A DNA stretch of 11,526 nucleotides from Halomonas sp. Lineage in GTDB: Bacteria > Pseudomonadota > Gammaproteobacteria > Pseudomonadales > Oleiphilaceae. This document shows, piece by piece, positions 1 through 7,402 of this stretch. The position numbers and the translations under genes were made by a program. Numbering within the stretch: position 1 is the stretch's first letter; every line of letters begins with the position of its first letter. The notes under the pieces were generated by a model. That model was not told the DNA's origin, made no database searches, and saw only the letters and a list, made by a program, of their open reading frames with translations. Location of the stretch: positions 1 to 11,526 of the forward strand of contig SLIH01000295.1 of assembly GCA_007135745.1 (NCBI GenBank), given 5' to 3'.

Positions 1-76
1 CTAAACTATGATTTGATGTCCCCATTGGATATGGCGTAAATTGTCAATTCAGGGGCATTTTCTGTCAATGACACCG

Positions 77-95
77 GGGGGATTCGGAATCCCTC
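77..95 (+). other. Short hairpin in the leader before the acyltransferase gene
   Basis: GGGATT (79-84) and AATCCC (88-93) form a perfect stem with a three-base loop, extendable by two pairs, one of them G-U. No T-run follows on either strand. The rest of 1-201 shows no supported gene: the short open stretches there lack ribosome binding sites. It may hold the promoter of the acyltransferase gene, but I cannot point to convincing -35/-10 boxes. Confidence 0.35.
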
Positions 96-201
96 GAATG
101 CAGAAGGTGTCTCGCTCCCGGTCGGGCAGTACGAGCCCCTCGACTTCAGCAGGCAGATTGGTTAGCGTCTGTTTGTCCTACTCTCTGTTCATGGTCAATG
201 C

Positions 202-1644
202 ATGAAGCTGTATCGGTTCATTGTCTGGTTGCTGAAGGTTTTCAGTCACCTTTACTTCATTGAGGTTCGCTCCTCGGGGCGGGAGCGGGTGCCGGAATCC
301 GGGCCCGTCATCATTGCAGCCAATCATCCCAGCTCCATTCTTGACGCGATTCTTCTGGCTACCCGGATTCGTCGGCCTATCCATTACCTGGCCCGTAGCG
401 GCCTTTTTCGTAACCGGTTTCTTGCCGCCCTTCTCTGGGCACTGGGCGCTATCCCGGTTTATCGGCCCGGTGAGTCCGAAGACCACGGCCAACGCAATGA
501 AGCGGTTTTCCGTAAGGTTTTTGAACTCTTTGAGCGAGGAGGGTGTCTTGGGCTGTTCCCCGAAGGGCGGAATTCGCCCATGGGGCAGGTTGGTGAATTA
601 CGCACTGGGGGTGCGCGCCTGGCACTTGGAGCGGAAGCAAGAAACAACTGGCAACTTGGGCTGACCATTGTTCCCGTTGGGCTTAATTTTGAGAATCGGG
701 AACTTTTCATGTCCGCGGTTCTTCTGCGTTTTGGAACGCCTATCCGCGTGGCCGACTTTGAGGCGATTTACCGGGAGGATCCCGAAGAGGCGGTTCGACA
801 GCTGACCGCCAGGCTCCAGGAATCGCTACGTCGTCAGGCAATGCATGTGGAGGATGAACAGGTCCAGCAACTGGGGCAGGATCTTTCCGAGGCGCTCGGT
901 TACCGGCTGATGCCGGCCTCTGCTTCCTCTGATTCAGGTTCCAGTGAAGAGGGCCGGTCGCCATCACGTCTCAAACGATGGATCTGGAAGCTGCTTGACT
1001 GGTATCGACCGGATGCGGCGGAGGTACTCGAACCATTTGCCGCGCGCGTTCAAAACCACGAGCAGGTTACCGACATACTGACCAAGGCGGCACACCGTGA
1101 TCCCGATGCCTTTGCTGCGCTACGTAAACAGGTGGATCGTTACCAGGACCACCTTCGTCAGACGGAATTGAGCCAGACGACACGCCGCTCACTTGATGAG
1201 CCGGTGCGCGAGCGCCTGATCCGTTCGCGGATGACAATCTACGCACTGGCCATGGCGCCGGTCGCCGTGTTCGGGCTGGTGCACAATCTGGTGCCTTACC
1301 TGTTCACTATGTTCAGCGCAAGAATCGCGCGGGACGAGGCCATTCGAACCTTTGCCTATTTTGGGGTCGGTTTTCTGGCGTTTCTGCTGACCTATGGCGG
1401 CTTTGGATTCTGGTTATGGTATTCCGCCGGGATGGGCTGGGAATGGGTGTTGGTGTATATGGCTCTGCTTCCCCCGACCGGTTTTGCAGCCCTGGGTTAT
1501 CGGCGCAATATTCTGGAGTATCGGGACAAGATTCTCGTGCGAACCTTTTTCTGGAACGAAGACGAGCTGGTTCAGTTGCTCCGGCGCGAGCGCCAGGCCG
1601 TGATCGAGCGGTTTGAGGAGCTGGCCGTAAAATACGGATATTGA
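202..1644 (+). CDS. PlsC-type lysophospholipid/glycerol-3-phosphate acyltransferase with C-terminal membrane segments
   Basis: Probably transfers an acyl chain to a glycerolipid precursor at the inner membrane, as PlsC-family enzymes do. The 480-residue product carries the acyltransferase blocks in order: NHPSSILDA with H42 and D48, GAIPVYRPGE at 82-91, FPEGRNS at 119-125 and VPVGLNF at 158-164. The His-Asp motif has five residues between H and D rather than the textbook four; from memory this spacing also occurs in the yeast GPT2/SCT1-like branch. The protein is about twice the length of a minimal PlsC. After the catalytic half (to about 215) comes a Ser-rich linker (about 239-254), a polar helical stretch, then three probable membrane segments near 344-366, 384-407 and 412-432. 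The start ATG has no good Shine-Dalgarno sequence. It is nearly fused to the next gene. Family call is firm; exact acceptor (lysophosphatidate, glycerol-3-phosphate or another lysolipid) is unknown. Confidence 0.88.
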   Translation: MKLYRFIVWLLKVFSHLYFIEVRSSGRERVPESGPVIIAANHPSSILDAILLATRIRRPIHYLARSGLFRNRFLAALLWALGAIPVYRPGESEDHGQRNEAVFRKVFELFERGGCLGLFPEGRNSPMGQVGELRTGGARLALGAEARNNWQLGLTIVPVGLNFENRELFMSAVLLRFGTPIRVADFEAIYREDPEEAVRQLTARLQESLRRQAMHVEDEQVQQLGQDLSEALGYRLMPASASSDSGSSEEGRSPSRLKRWIWKLLDWYRPDAAEVLEPFAARVQNHEQVTDILTKAAHRDPDAFAALRKQVDRYQDHLRQTELSQTTRRSLDEPVRERLIRSRMTIYALAMAPVAVFGLVHNLVPYLFTMFSARIARDEAIRTFAYFGVGFLAFLLTYGGFGFWLWYSAGMGWEWVLVYMALLPPTGFAALGYRRNILEYRDKILVRTFFWNEDELVQLLRRERQAVIERFEELAVKYGY

Positions 1645-1651
1645 GGTGTCG

Positions 1652-2143
1652 ATGCTTTATTTTGCCTATGGCTCCAATATGTCCGGAGCGCGCCTGAGGA
1701 GTCGAGTGCCCTCGGCCCGTTCGCTCAGCGTTGCCCGCCTGGAAGCTCATCGCCTGGCTTTCCATAAGGCGGGGAGTGACGGGTCCGCCAAATGCGATGC
1801 ATTCTTTACCGATACCGCACACCATGTGGTGATCGGTGTTGTTTTTGAGATCAACCCGGATGAAAAACACCATCTTGATAAGGTCGAAGGACTGGGGTTC
1901 GGCTACGATCTCAAGAGCGTCTCACTGTTGACGGGAGAGGGCACTCGGCTGGAGGCCTTCACCTATTACGCCACCCGAATCGATCCTCAGCGTCTGCCCT
2001 ACCAGTGGTACCACGAGCATGTGCTGCGTGGCGCTCTGGAGCATCAGCTCCCGGATGATTACGTAGACCGAATCCGCCAGGTTTCCGTCCAGCCGGATCC
2101 TGACCCTGTCCGCCATGCCCGCGAACTCAGCATCTATGGATGA
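1652..2143 (+). CDS. Gamma-glutamylcyclotransferase-like (AIG2/GGCT fold) protein
   Basis: A 163-residue cytoplasmic protein of the gamma-glutamylcyclotransferase fold, whose known members release 5-oxoproline from gamma-glutamyl compounds. Evidence is the N-terminal YFAYGSNM substrate-loop motif (residues 3-10), the GVVFEI strand at 62-67, LDKVEG with the likely catalytic acid E79, the following Y85, and the TYYA strand at 104-107. A C-terminal PYQWY...GALEHQLPDDYVDRI segment matches the family's closing helices. Length is usual for the family. A GTG at 1646 would add two residues, but GAGG at 1643-1646 sits five bases before the ATG at 1652, and family members usually begin right at the YGSNM strand, so 1652 is preferred. 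It lies seven bases after the acyltransferase stop, so the two are probably co-transcribed. Substrate in this organism is not shown. Confidence 0.87.
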   Translation: MLYFAYGSNMSGARLRSRVPSARSLSVARLEAHRLAFHKAGSDGSAKCDAFFTDTAHHVVIGVVFEINPDEKHHLDKVEGLGFGYDLKSVSLLTGEGTRLEAFTYYATRIDPQRLPYQWYHEHVLRGALEHQLPDDYVDRIRQVSVQPDPDPVRHARELSIYG

Positions 2144-2221
2144 TATGGCCGCCTGTTTATTTTTCCCCGGGTGCGATTCATGATGATCCCTCCCAAGATC
2201 CATCGGACTGACGGCTGAATC

Positions 2222-3241
2222 ATGACTCTCCTAACCTGGATCGGTATTGCATTCTGTCTTTCTCAATCAGCGATTCTGTCGGGCCTGAACCTGGGCCTCT
2301 TTGCCCGCAGCAAACTGGAGCTGCAGGTGGCGGCAAAGAAAGGCGATACCAGAGCGGAGCGGGTTCTTAAGCTGCGGGAAGATTCCAATTTTGCGCTGGT
2401 GACCATCCTCTGGAGCAATGTCGCGGTTAACGTGTTGCTGGCTCTGTTGTCTGGCTCGGTCCTTGGCGGCGTGGCCGCTTTTCTCTTCTCAACCGTGATT
2501 ATCACGATCTTTGCGGAGATTCTTCCCCAGTCGTATTTTTCACGCCATGCCATGAAAGTGGCGTCTCTCCTGTTTCCGGTGCTGCGGCTGTACCAGGCCA
2601 TCATGTACCCCATCGCTCGCCCCACGGCCTACCTGTTGGATGTCTGGCTGGGGGGAGAGGAGGTTCGTTATTTCCCCGAACGTGACCTGCACAAACTGAT
2701 TGAACTGCATATGGAAACTTCGGAAAGCGAGATTGAACGCGTCGAGGGACGTGGTGCCCGGAATTTTCTCGAGCTGGATGACATTCCGCTGCATCACGAA
2801 GGCGGAGCCTTGGATCCGGAAAGCATCGTTATGCTGGACTTCAAGGGCGACGAGCCTATCTTTCCCTCCATTTCTCCTACTCCCGAAGATCCGTTTCTTC
2901 GTGAACTCAGCCGCTCGGAATGCGGTTGGGCCGTGATTGTGGATGGTGCGGGTGAAGCACGGGTGGTCCTGCGTCCAGGGGATTTCCTGCGGGACGCGCT
3001 CTTTGGCGGCGATAAGTTTGATCCACACCGCCATTGTCACCACCCCATTGTGGTGAAGGATCCAATGGCGCGACTGGGGCAACTGATTTCCCGGCTTAAG
3101 ATTCGACCGGCCAGCATGGGTGACACAATAGTCGGGGACGATGTCATTCTACTTTGGACGGATGAGCCAAGGATTGTCACCGGAACGGACATTCTGGGCC
3201 GGCTGCTGCGGGGGATTGGGCGGCTGACCCCAAACGAGTAG
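2222..3241 (+). CDS. CNNM/DUF21 transmembrane protein with divergent CBS-like region (CorC/HlyC-type family)
   Basis: A 339-residue inner-membrane protein of the CNNM/DUF21 family, whose members are linked to magnesium or cobalt efflux. Membrane segments are visible at about 2-28, 55-78, 82-102 and 113-135. The third ends in FAEILPQ (97-103), matching the family's conserved GE-x-(I/L)-P-(K/Q) signature. A polar segment follows with the usual acidic helix ERDLHKLIELH (153-163). The C-terminal 140 residues occupy the place of the two CBS domains: AVIVDGAGEARVVLRPGDFL (237-256) resembles one CBS hairpin and IVTGTDILGRLL (318-329) the end of the second, but conservation looks weak. There is no HlyC/CorC FAD-binding tail. 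An in-frame TGA two codons upstream fixes the ATG as the first usable start; its ribosome binding site is poor. Transported ion is unproven. Confidence 0.83.
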   Translation: MTLLTWIGIAFCLSQSAILSGLNLGLFARSKLELQVAAKKGDTRAERVLKLREDSNFALVTILWSNVAVNVLLALLSGSVLGGVAAFLFSTVIITIFAEILPQSYFSRHAMKVASLLFPVLRLYQAIMYPIARPTAYLLDVWLGGEEVRYFPERDLHKLIELHMETSESEIERVEGRGARNFLELDDIPLHHEGGALDPESIVMLDFKGDEPIFPSISPTPEDPFLRELSRSECGWAVIVDGAGEARVVLRPGDFLRDALFGGDKFDPHRHCHHPIVVKDPMARLGQLISRLKIRPASMGDTIVGDDVILLWTDEPRIVTGTDILGRLLRGIGRLTPNE

Positions 3242-3318
3242 GCAGGAGAAGCCCTGAATGAACGCTTTGTCGCGGAACAACGTCTCTGCTGCCAACTACA
3301 TTCGGAAAGTCTGCGGCT

Positions 3319-3371
3319 AGTGTCCCGTCTGGGTAATTCACTGACCTTCTGCGAGAACCAGATGGGACACT
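3319..3371. repeat. 53-bp inverted repeat in the intergenic gap
   Basis: Left arm AGTGTCCCGTCTGG (3319-3332) and right arm CCAGATGGGACACT (3358-3371) are reverse complements at 13 of 14 positions, and the single difference would be a G-U pair in RNA. The pairing continues two bases outwards (CT against GG) with another G-U. The loop is 25 bases. No T-run follows on either strand, so it is not a typical rho-independent terminator. It could be the core of a small dispersed palindromic element, abutted ends of a lost mobile element, or an RNA-level regulatory structure. Its purpose is unknown. Confidence 0.75.
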
Positions 3372-3408
3372 GGAGTCTCAGAAGTTTCATCAATTGAATA
3401 AAACGCCG

Positions 3409-3429
3409 GCCCGGTGAAATCACCCGGGC
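3409..3429 (+). other. GC-rich hairpin in the probable leader of the flavoprotein gene
   Basis: GCCCGG (3409-3414) pairs with CCGGGC (3424-3429) around a nine-base loop, 27 bases before the flavoprotein start. No T-run follows, so a terminator is unlikely. It may form in the 5' leader of the mRNA, but a regulatory role is only a guess. Confidence 0.4.
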
Positions 3430-3442
3430 TGGAACAATAACC

Positions 3443-3449
3443 AGGGGAG
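3443..3449 (+). promoter_or_regulatory. Strong ribosome binding site for the flavoprotein gene
   Basis: AGGGGAG lies six bases before the ATG at 3456, close to the ideal anti-Shine-Dalgarno complement and spacing. It decides the start of the FAD-binding dehydrogenase and is the clearest such site on the plus strand of this window. Confidence 0.8.
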
Positions 3450-3455
3450 TTTCTC

Positions 3456-5114
3456 ATGGCGTTGGATGCTGATGTCATTGTTGTTGGTGCAGGCCTGGCC
3501 GGGCTCGTGGCTGCTGTCGAGCTGGCGGATGCAGGTCGCAAAGTGATTGTTGTTGATCAGGAGCCAGAACAGAACCTGGGTGGTCAGGCATTCTGGTCGC
3601 TTGGGGGGCTTCTGTTCGTTGATTCGCCGGAGCAACGCCGCATGGGCATCCGGGATTCGCGTGAGCTCGCGCTGCAGGATTGGATGGGCACGGCGGGATT
3701 TGACCGCGAAGAGGATTACTGGCCGCGGCGCTGGGCTGAAGCCTATGTCGATTTTGCCGCAGGCGAAAAACGCAGCTGGCTTCGCGCCATGGGGCATCGT
3801 GTTTTCCCGGTGTTGGGCTGGGCGGAGCGTGGTGGCTATGACGCCTGTGGTCACGGCAACTCGGTTCCCCGTTTCCACATAACCTGGGGTACCGGACCGG
3901 GCGTACTGGAACCCTTTGTGCGTCGAGTGCGTGCGGCCGAGGAAAAAGGATTGATCCGGTTCTGTTTCCGTTATCGGGTGGATGAGCTTCTCGCCACCGA
4001 CGGCCGGATCGACGGTGTCCGGGGGGCTGTTCTTAAGCCGGACAACGCTGCACGGGGCGAAGAAACCAACCGTGAGGTGGATGGCGATTTTGAATTACGG
4101 AGCCAGGCGGTCATTGTTGCTTCAGGTGGTATCGGGGGGAACCATGACCTGGTTCGGAAAAACTGGCCAGAGCGTCTGGGCAAGCCTCCGGAACAGATGG
4201 TCTCCGGTGTGCCGGCTCACGTGGATGGCCGTATGCTTGGCATCAGCGAGAATGCCGGCGCGAGCCTGATTAACCGCGACCGGATGTGGCATTACGTGGA
4301 GGGCGTCCAGAACTGGAATCCCATCTGGCCCAGGCACGGTATTCGCATACTGCCGGGTCCGTCATCGCTATGGTTTGATGCTGAAGGCCGCCGTTTCCCG
4401 GCACCGCTGTATCCGGGTTCCGACACGCTCGGGCAGCTCGCCCATATTCAGTCCACGGGCTACGGCTACAGCTGGTTTGTCCTGGACCAGAGTATTATCA
4501 AGAGAGAGTTTGCTCTTTCCGGTTCCGAGCAGAACCCGGATATTACCGGCAAGAGCTGGCTGGAAACGCTGAAGCGTCCCTTTGGGAAAAAGGGAACCGG
4601 GCCGGTGGAGGCGTTCAAGGAGCATGGGGTCGATTTTATCGTGCGGGATAACCTGGAAGATCTGGTTCGGGGCATGAACGAGCTTGCCGGTGAAGACCTT
4701 CTGGATCCGGTCGACATGCGCCGCCAGATCGAAGCGCGGGATCGTGAGCTGGATAACCCCTTTACCAAGGATTTCCAGGTCATGGCCATGCACAATGCCC
4801 GCAAGTTTTCGGGTGACAGGATTGTCCGGACAGCGAAGCCCCACCGGATGCTCGATCCCAAACACGGTCCCCTGATCGCGGTTCGCCTCAATATCCTGAC
4901 CCGTAAAACCCTTGGTGGCCTGCACACGGACCTGGATGCTCGGGTACTGGGCGACAATGGGCAGCCTGTCGAGGGCCTCTATGCGGTAGGTGAGGCAGCA
5001 GGATTCGGCGGGGGTGGCATGCACGGCTACCGTGCCCTGGAAGGCACCTTCCTCGGAGGTTGCCTGTTCTCCGGACGGATTGCGGGCAGGGCGGCCGCTA
5101 AAGCCACTGGATAA
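3456..5114 (+). CDS. FAD-binding dehydrogenase (fumarate reductase / 3-ketosteroid dehydrogenase superfamily)
   Basis: A 552-residue flavoprotein that should bind FAD and carry out a dehydrogenation or reduction on an unidentified substrate. The N-terminal Rossmann motif VIVVGAGLAGLVAA (7-20), with GxGxxG at 11-16, leads to an acidic end of strand two (VVDQEPEQ, 32-39) and the Gly-rich GGQAFWSLGG (42-51). The last 60 residues carry the second FAD segment: GGLHTD, GLYAVGEAAGFGGGG and ALEGTFLGGCLFSG, the usual closing block of this superfamily. The whole pattern matches the group annotated simply as 'FAD-binding dehydrogenase' (PRK12834-like), which is about 550 residues long. There is no signal peptide or heme motif, so it is probably cytoplasmic and not a periplasmic flavocytochrome. 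It stands alone, with no steroid-degradation or partner electron-transfer gene beside it, so the substrate cannot be inferred. The family name is secure; 'ketosteroid' activity is not. Confidence 0.88.
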   Translation: MALDADVIVVGAGLAGLVAAVELADAGRKVIVVDQEPEQNLGGQAFWSLGGLLFVDSPEQRRMGIRDSRELALQDWMGTAGFDREEDYWPRRWAEAYVDFAAGEKRSWLRAMGHRVFPVLGWAERGGYDACGHGNSVPRFHITWGTGPGVLEPFVRRVRAAEEKGLIRFCFRYRVDELLATDGRIDGVRGAVLKPDNAARGEETNREVDGDFELRSQAVIVASGGIGGNHDLVRKNWPERLGKPPEQMVSGVPAHVDGRMLGISENAGASLINRDRMWHYVEGVQNWNPIWPRHGIRILPGPSSLWFDAEGRRFPAPLYPGSDTLGQLAHIQSTGYGYSWFVLDQSIIKREFALSGSEQNPDITGKSWLETLKRPFGKKGTGPVEAFKEHGVDFIVRDNLEDLVRGMNELAGEDLLDPVDMRRQIEARDRELDNPFTKDFQVMAMHNARKFSGDRIVRTAKPHRMLDPKHGPLIAVRLNILTRKTLGGLHTDLDARVLGDNGQPVEGLYAVGEAAGFGGGGMHGYRALEGTFLGGCLFSGRIAGRAAAKATG

Positions 5115-5126
5115 GTGCTGTATAAG

Positions 5127-5154
5127 AAAAAAGCCGACGCCCGGGGGCGTCGGC
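5127..5154 (-). terminator. Rho-independent terminator of the copper receptor gene
   Basis: GCCGACGCC (5133-5141) and GGCGTCGGC (5146-5154) form a perfect nine-base-pair GC-rich stem around a four-base loop. On the minus strand the stem is followed by six T (A-run at 5127-5132 on the plus strand). It begins 32 bases after the receptor stop. The plus-strand side has no T-run, so it would be weak for the converging flavoprotein gene, although the stem may slow both polymerases. Confidence 0.9.
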
Positions 5155-5186
5155 AGGCTCTCGAGAGAGGTGAGAGAAAGCGCGCC

Positions 5187-7160
5187 TTAGAATTCGGTGG
5201 TTATATTGGCCCAGAAAGCGCGACCGGGTTCATTGATTCGTTCTTCGCTGGCCCCCAGGTCAGCCGAGCCACGCTGGATGTGCTCGGCGTAACGCCGGTC
5301 ACCGATGTTGTCGACACCCACACTCAGTCGGGTGCCCTCGAAAATCCGGGTCGCAACATAGGCGGACAGGGTGGCGAAGCCTGGGGTTTCAGTGGTGTCC
5401 ACGCTGTAGATGGTGCCATTGCCGGGGTCGATACGGTGCTGACGCGCAACACCGCGCCATTCCACACCCAGGCGGTGCCTTGAGATCTCGTAGTCCAGGG
5501 CCAGGGTTCCTTCCAGCGGGGGTGTCTGAGCGAGCGGCGTACCGTCCGTGTCGTTGCGGCTGCGGGTGAAAGCGGCACTGGCATTGAAGGTCAGTGCGCT
5601 TGAAAGTGCATAAGAGAGATCCGCTTCAACGCCGTTGGTGATTGCATCGATGTTGCGTGCACTGGCTCCCTCGTCCGTGATCAGGATGTAATCGCTGTAG
5701 CGACCATGAAACAGTGCCAGGGTAGCCTCCAGGCGCGCAGTGCTGATGTTGGTGCCGATGTCAGCCTGTGAGAGGGTTTCGGTTTTCAGCCGGAAATCAC
5801 GTTCCCGCTCCCAGAAATCCGGAGCCCGCTCCGAGCGGCCCAGGCCTGCGTACAGATTGAGAGGGAGTTCCTGAAGTGCTATTTCATAGCGCCCGAAACC
5901 GCTCCACTGGGATGAGTGATCCGTGGCGCCGGCACTGACATTGCTGTAATCGTCGCTGAATACTTCCGCTTCATGGTAGTCACCCCGCAGTCCAAAAGTG
6001 ATCCAGCGCCGCTCGTCCAGATCATGTTCCAGCTCCGCGAAAACTCCCACATCCAGAAACTCCGATGTTTTCTCGGTGCGTTGATCCCGGAAGTTTGCCC
6101 CGGCAATCGGGTCGCCCATCGCCATGATGGGACCACTGTCACCATGCTCGCTCTCTGAATAGTCCACCCCGGCATGCAGTGCCGTCGTCGGCGCCAGGAC
6201 AAAATCCGCGCTCAACCGACCACCGGTGGTTTCCCGATCCACGCGTCGCGTCATGGTCATCATCCCCGGATCGCGGAGCCTGAAATTGTCCATGACATGG
6301 TCAATGTCATTATGGAAAGCGACCAGCTCGATCTCAGGCAGCCAGTCTGCCAGGTTCTGCCGGGTTGCGCTGAGGCGGTAGCCTGTGCGGTCGAAATCCG
6401 TCCCGTCCATCCGGCGGTCATCATACGCCGCTTCCGCGTCGCTGCGCTCATAGGCGAATTCCACTCGGGTATCCTCGCCGGGTGTCCAACCCAGCGCGGC
6501 ATGGCTACTCCAGCGCTCATGGGCTGAGTGAACGCGCTCGCCATCGCCGTCCCGGTAGTCATCCTGGGTTGAGAGCGTACCGATAAGGCGGCTGTATCCG
6601 TCTTCATTGCCGCTGGTTACGCCGGCAGCCAGATCACTTCGGCGCCAGCTGCCGGCCGTAAAGCTGGCAAAGCCTTCCGTGTCTGGTTCGGTGAATCCGG
6701 GGGCGTCGCGCTCAAACCTTACGCTCCCGGCAGGGGCCGTGCCATATCGCACACTCTGGGGCCCCTTGGTGATCTCGATCCGGTCATAGGACTGGGGAAA
6801 GGTATAGGCGGTTGGAGGATCCATTCGACCACTGCAGCCACCGCTAACCTGAGTCCCGTTCATCAGGATGTTCAGGCGAGAGCCCCCCAGGCCGCGCAGT
6901 TCCGGATCGCCGCTCGTACCCCCTTTACGGCTGACACTGAAACCCGGGACGGACTTCAGAAAGGCGCCACCATCCTGTGCCGGGAGACCAATGCGTGGCT
7001 GGCGGGGATCGCTGCTCACGCTGTAGGGGGTCTGCATTTTTGTGGTGGTGACCACCAATGGGGCGATACCCAGGTCGGTGTCGGCAGCGGCAGGCACGGC
7101 CGTGAATAGTGCGGATGTAGTGATGGCGATACTGCACCATCTCTTGCGGTTCTGTATCAT
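5187..7160 (-). CDS. TonB-dependent copper receptor, OprC/NosA type
   Basis: An outer-membrane beta-barrel receptor that should import copper using TonB energy. The 657-residue product begins with a signal peptide (about 1-26, ending VPAAA), then a TonB-box-like stretch PLVVTTTK (34-41), a plug domain (about 45-155) and a 22-strand-type barrel ending in the outer-membrane signature NITTEF with terminal Phe. The plug contains LRGLGGSRLNILMNG and SGGCSGRMDPPTAY. C109 and M113 give the CxxxM pair, and HVM at 288-290 gives the HxM pair, which together form the copper site of Pseudomonas aeruginosa OprC. This supports copper rather than siderophore specificity. AGAGG-type pairing (AGAGG at 7168-7172 on the minus strand) lies seven bases before the ATG. 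It is divergent from a COG2836 membrane protein and ends at its own terminator. No copper-responsive operator was recognised upstream. NosA of denitrifiers is the closest named relative in role, but no nos genes are visible here. Confidence 0.92.
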   Translation of the reverse strand: MIQNRKRWCSIAITTSALFTAVPAAADTDLGIAPLVVTTTKMQTPYSVSSDPRQPRIGLPAQDGGAFLKSVPGFSVSRKGGTSGDPELRGLGGSRLNILMNGTQVSGGCSGRMDPPTAYTFPQSYDRIEITKGPQSVRYGTAPAGSVRFERDAPGFTEPDTEGFASFTAGSWRRSDLAAGVTSGNEDGYSRLIGTLSTQDDYRDGDGERVHSAHERWSSHAALGWTPGEDTRVEFAYERSDAEAAYDDRRMDGTDFDRTGYRLSATRQNLADWLPEIELVAFHNDIDHVMDNFRLRDPGMMTMTRRVDRETTGGRLSADFVLAPTTALHAGVDYSESEHGDSGPIMAMGDPIAGANFRDQRTEKTSEFLDVGVFAELEHDLDERRWITFGLRGDYHEAEVFSDDYSNVSAGATDHSSQWSGFGRYEIALQELPLNLYAGLGRSERAPDFWERERDFRLKTETLSQADIGTNISTARLEATLALFHGRYSDYILITDEGASARNIDAITNGVEADLSYALSSALTFNASAAFTRSRNDTDGTPLAQTPPLEGTLALDYEISRHRLGVEWRGVARQHRIDPGNGTIYSVDTTETPGFATLSAYVATRIFEGTRLSVGVDNIGDRRYAEHIQRGSADLGASEERINEPGRAFWANITTEF

Positions 7161-7322
7161 CAGTTTGCCTCTGATTGAAAGTGGTTTCAGCCCCTGCTGG
7201 AAGCGGTTGAAGAATGGGTTTTCATCTCATCGCAAGAAACAGACCAATCTTTTTCTGTTCTCCAAGAGACTGAATTTGAATGAAAAAGGTAATAATGGTG
7301 GGCTCAGGTGACGGAAGGGGCT

Positions 7323-7338
7323 GTGTGAAATGCCACAC
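7323..7338. repeat. Short dyad in the divergent promoter region
   Basis: GTGTG (7323-7327) and CACAC (7334-7338) form a five-base dyad with a six-base spacer, 24 bases upstream of the FNR-like box. It resembles a CRP-family half-site (TGTGA at 7324-7328), but the second half does not align with TCACA. It may be an operator for the divergent pair or chance. Confidence 0.3.
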
Positions 7339-7362
7339 TGGCTGCGGCAAATGGCTCAGTAT

Positions 7363-7376
7363 TTGATTTGCATCAT
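7363..7376 (+). promoter_or_regulatory. FNR/Anr-type binding site
   Basis: TTGATTTGCATCAT matches the FNR/Anr consensus TTGAT-N4-ATCAA at nine of ten defined positions. It lies in the divergent gap between the copper receptor and the COG2836 gene. Its centre is only about 33 bases before the COG2836 start codon and about 209 bases from the receptor start. Class II FNR activation places the box near -41.5, which would put the transcription start inside the COG2836 coding region, so this box may repress, act on the receptor from a distance, or be fortuitous. The sequence match is seen; the function is inferred. Confidence 0.55.
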
Positions 7377-7402
7377 GTCGTTTCAGATCGCCGGGGCGGA
7401 TG

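Noticed and set aside
1..180. Open stretch on the minus strand that reads like the end of a protein
   Set aside because: It is bounded by stops on both sides, spans about 42 codons and contains no ATG, GTG or TTG start.
68..205. 46-codon plus-strand ORF overlapping the acyltransferase start
   Set aside because: It has no ribosome binding site, a Ser/Arg-rich low-complexity translation and no recognisable family.
1313..1873. 186-codon minus-strand open frame across the acyltransferase/GGCT junction
   Set aside because: It lies opposite two well-supported genes and its translation has no recognisable domain; it is a shadow of their codon bias.
4368..5024. 218-codon minus-strand open frame inside the flavoprotein gene
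   Set aside because: It is antisense to a conserved FAD-binding region and its translation shows no family motifs.
7188..7206. CueR-like CCAGCAGGGG sequence on the minus strand upstream of the copper receptor
   Set aside because: The dyad is weak and lies within about 45 bases of the start codon with no matching -35/-10 boxes.
7276..7296. Candidate -35 (TTGAAT) and -10 (TAATAA) pair in the divergent gap
   Set aside because: The spacing is only eight bases, far too short for a sigma-70 promoter.
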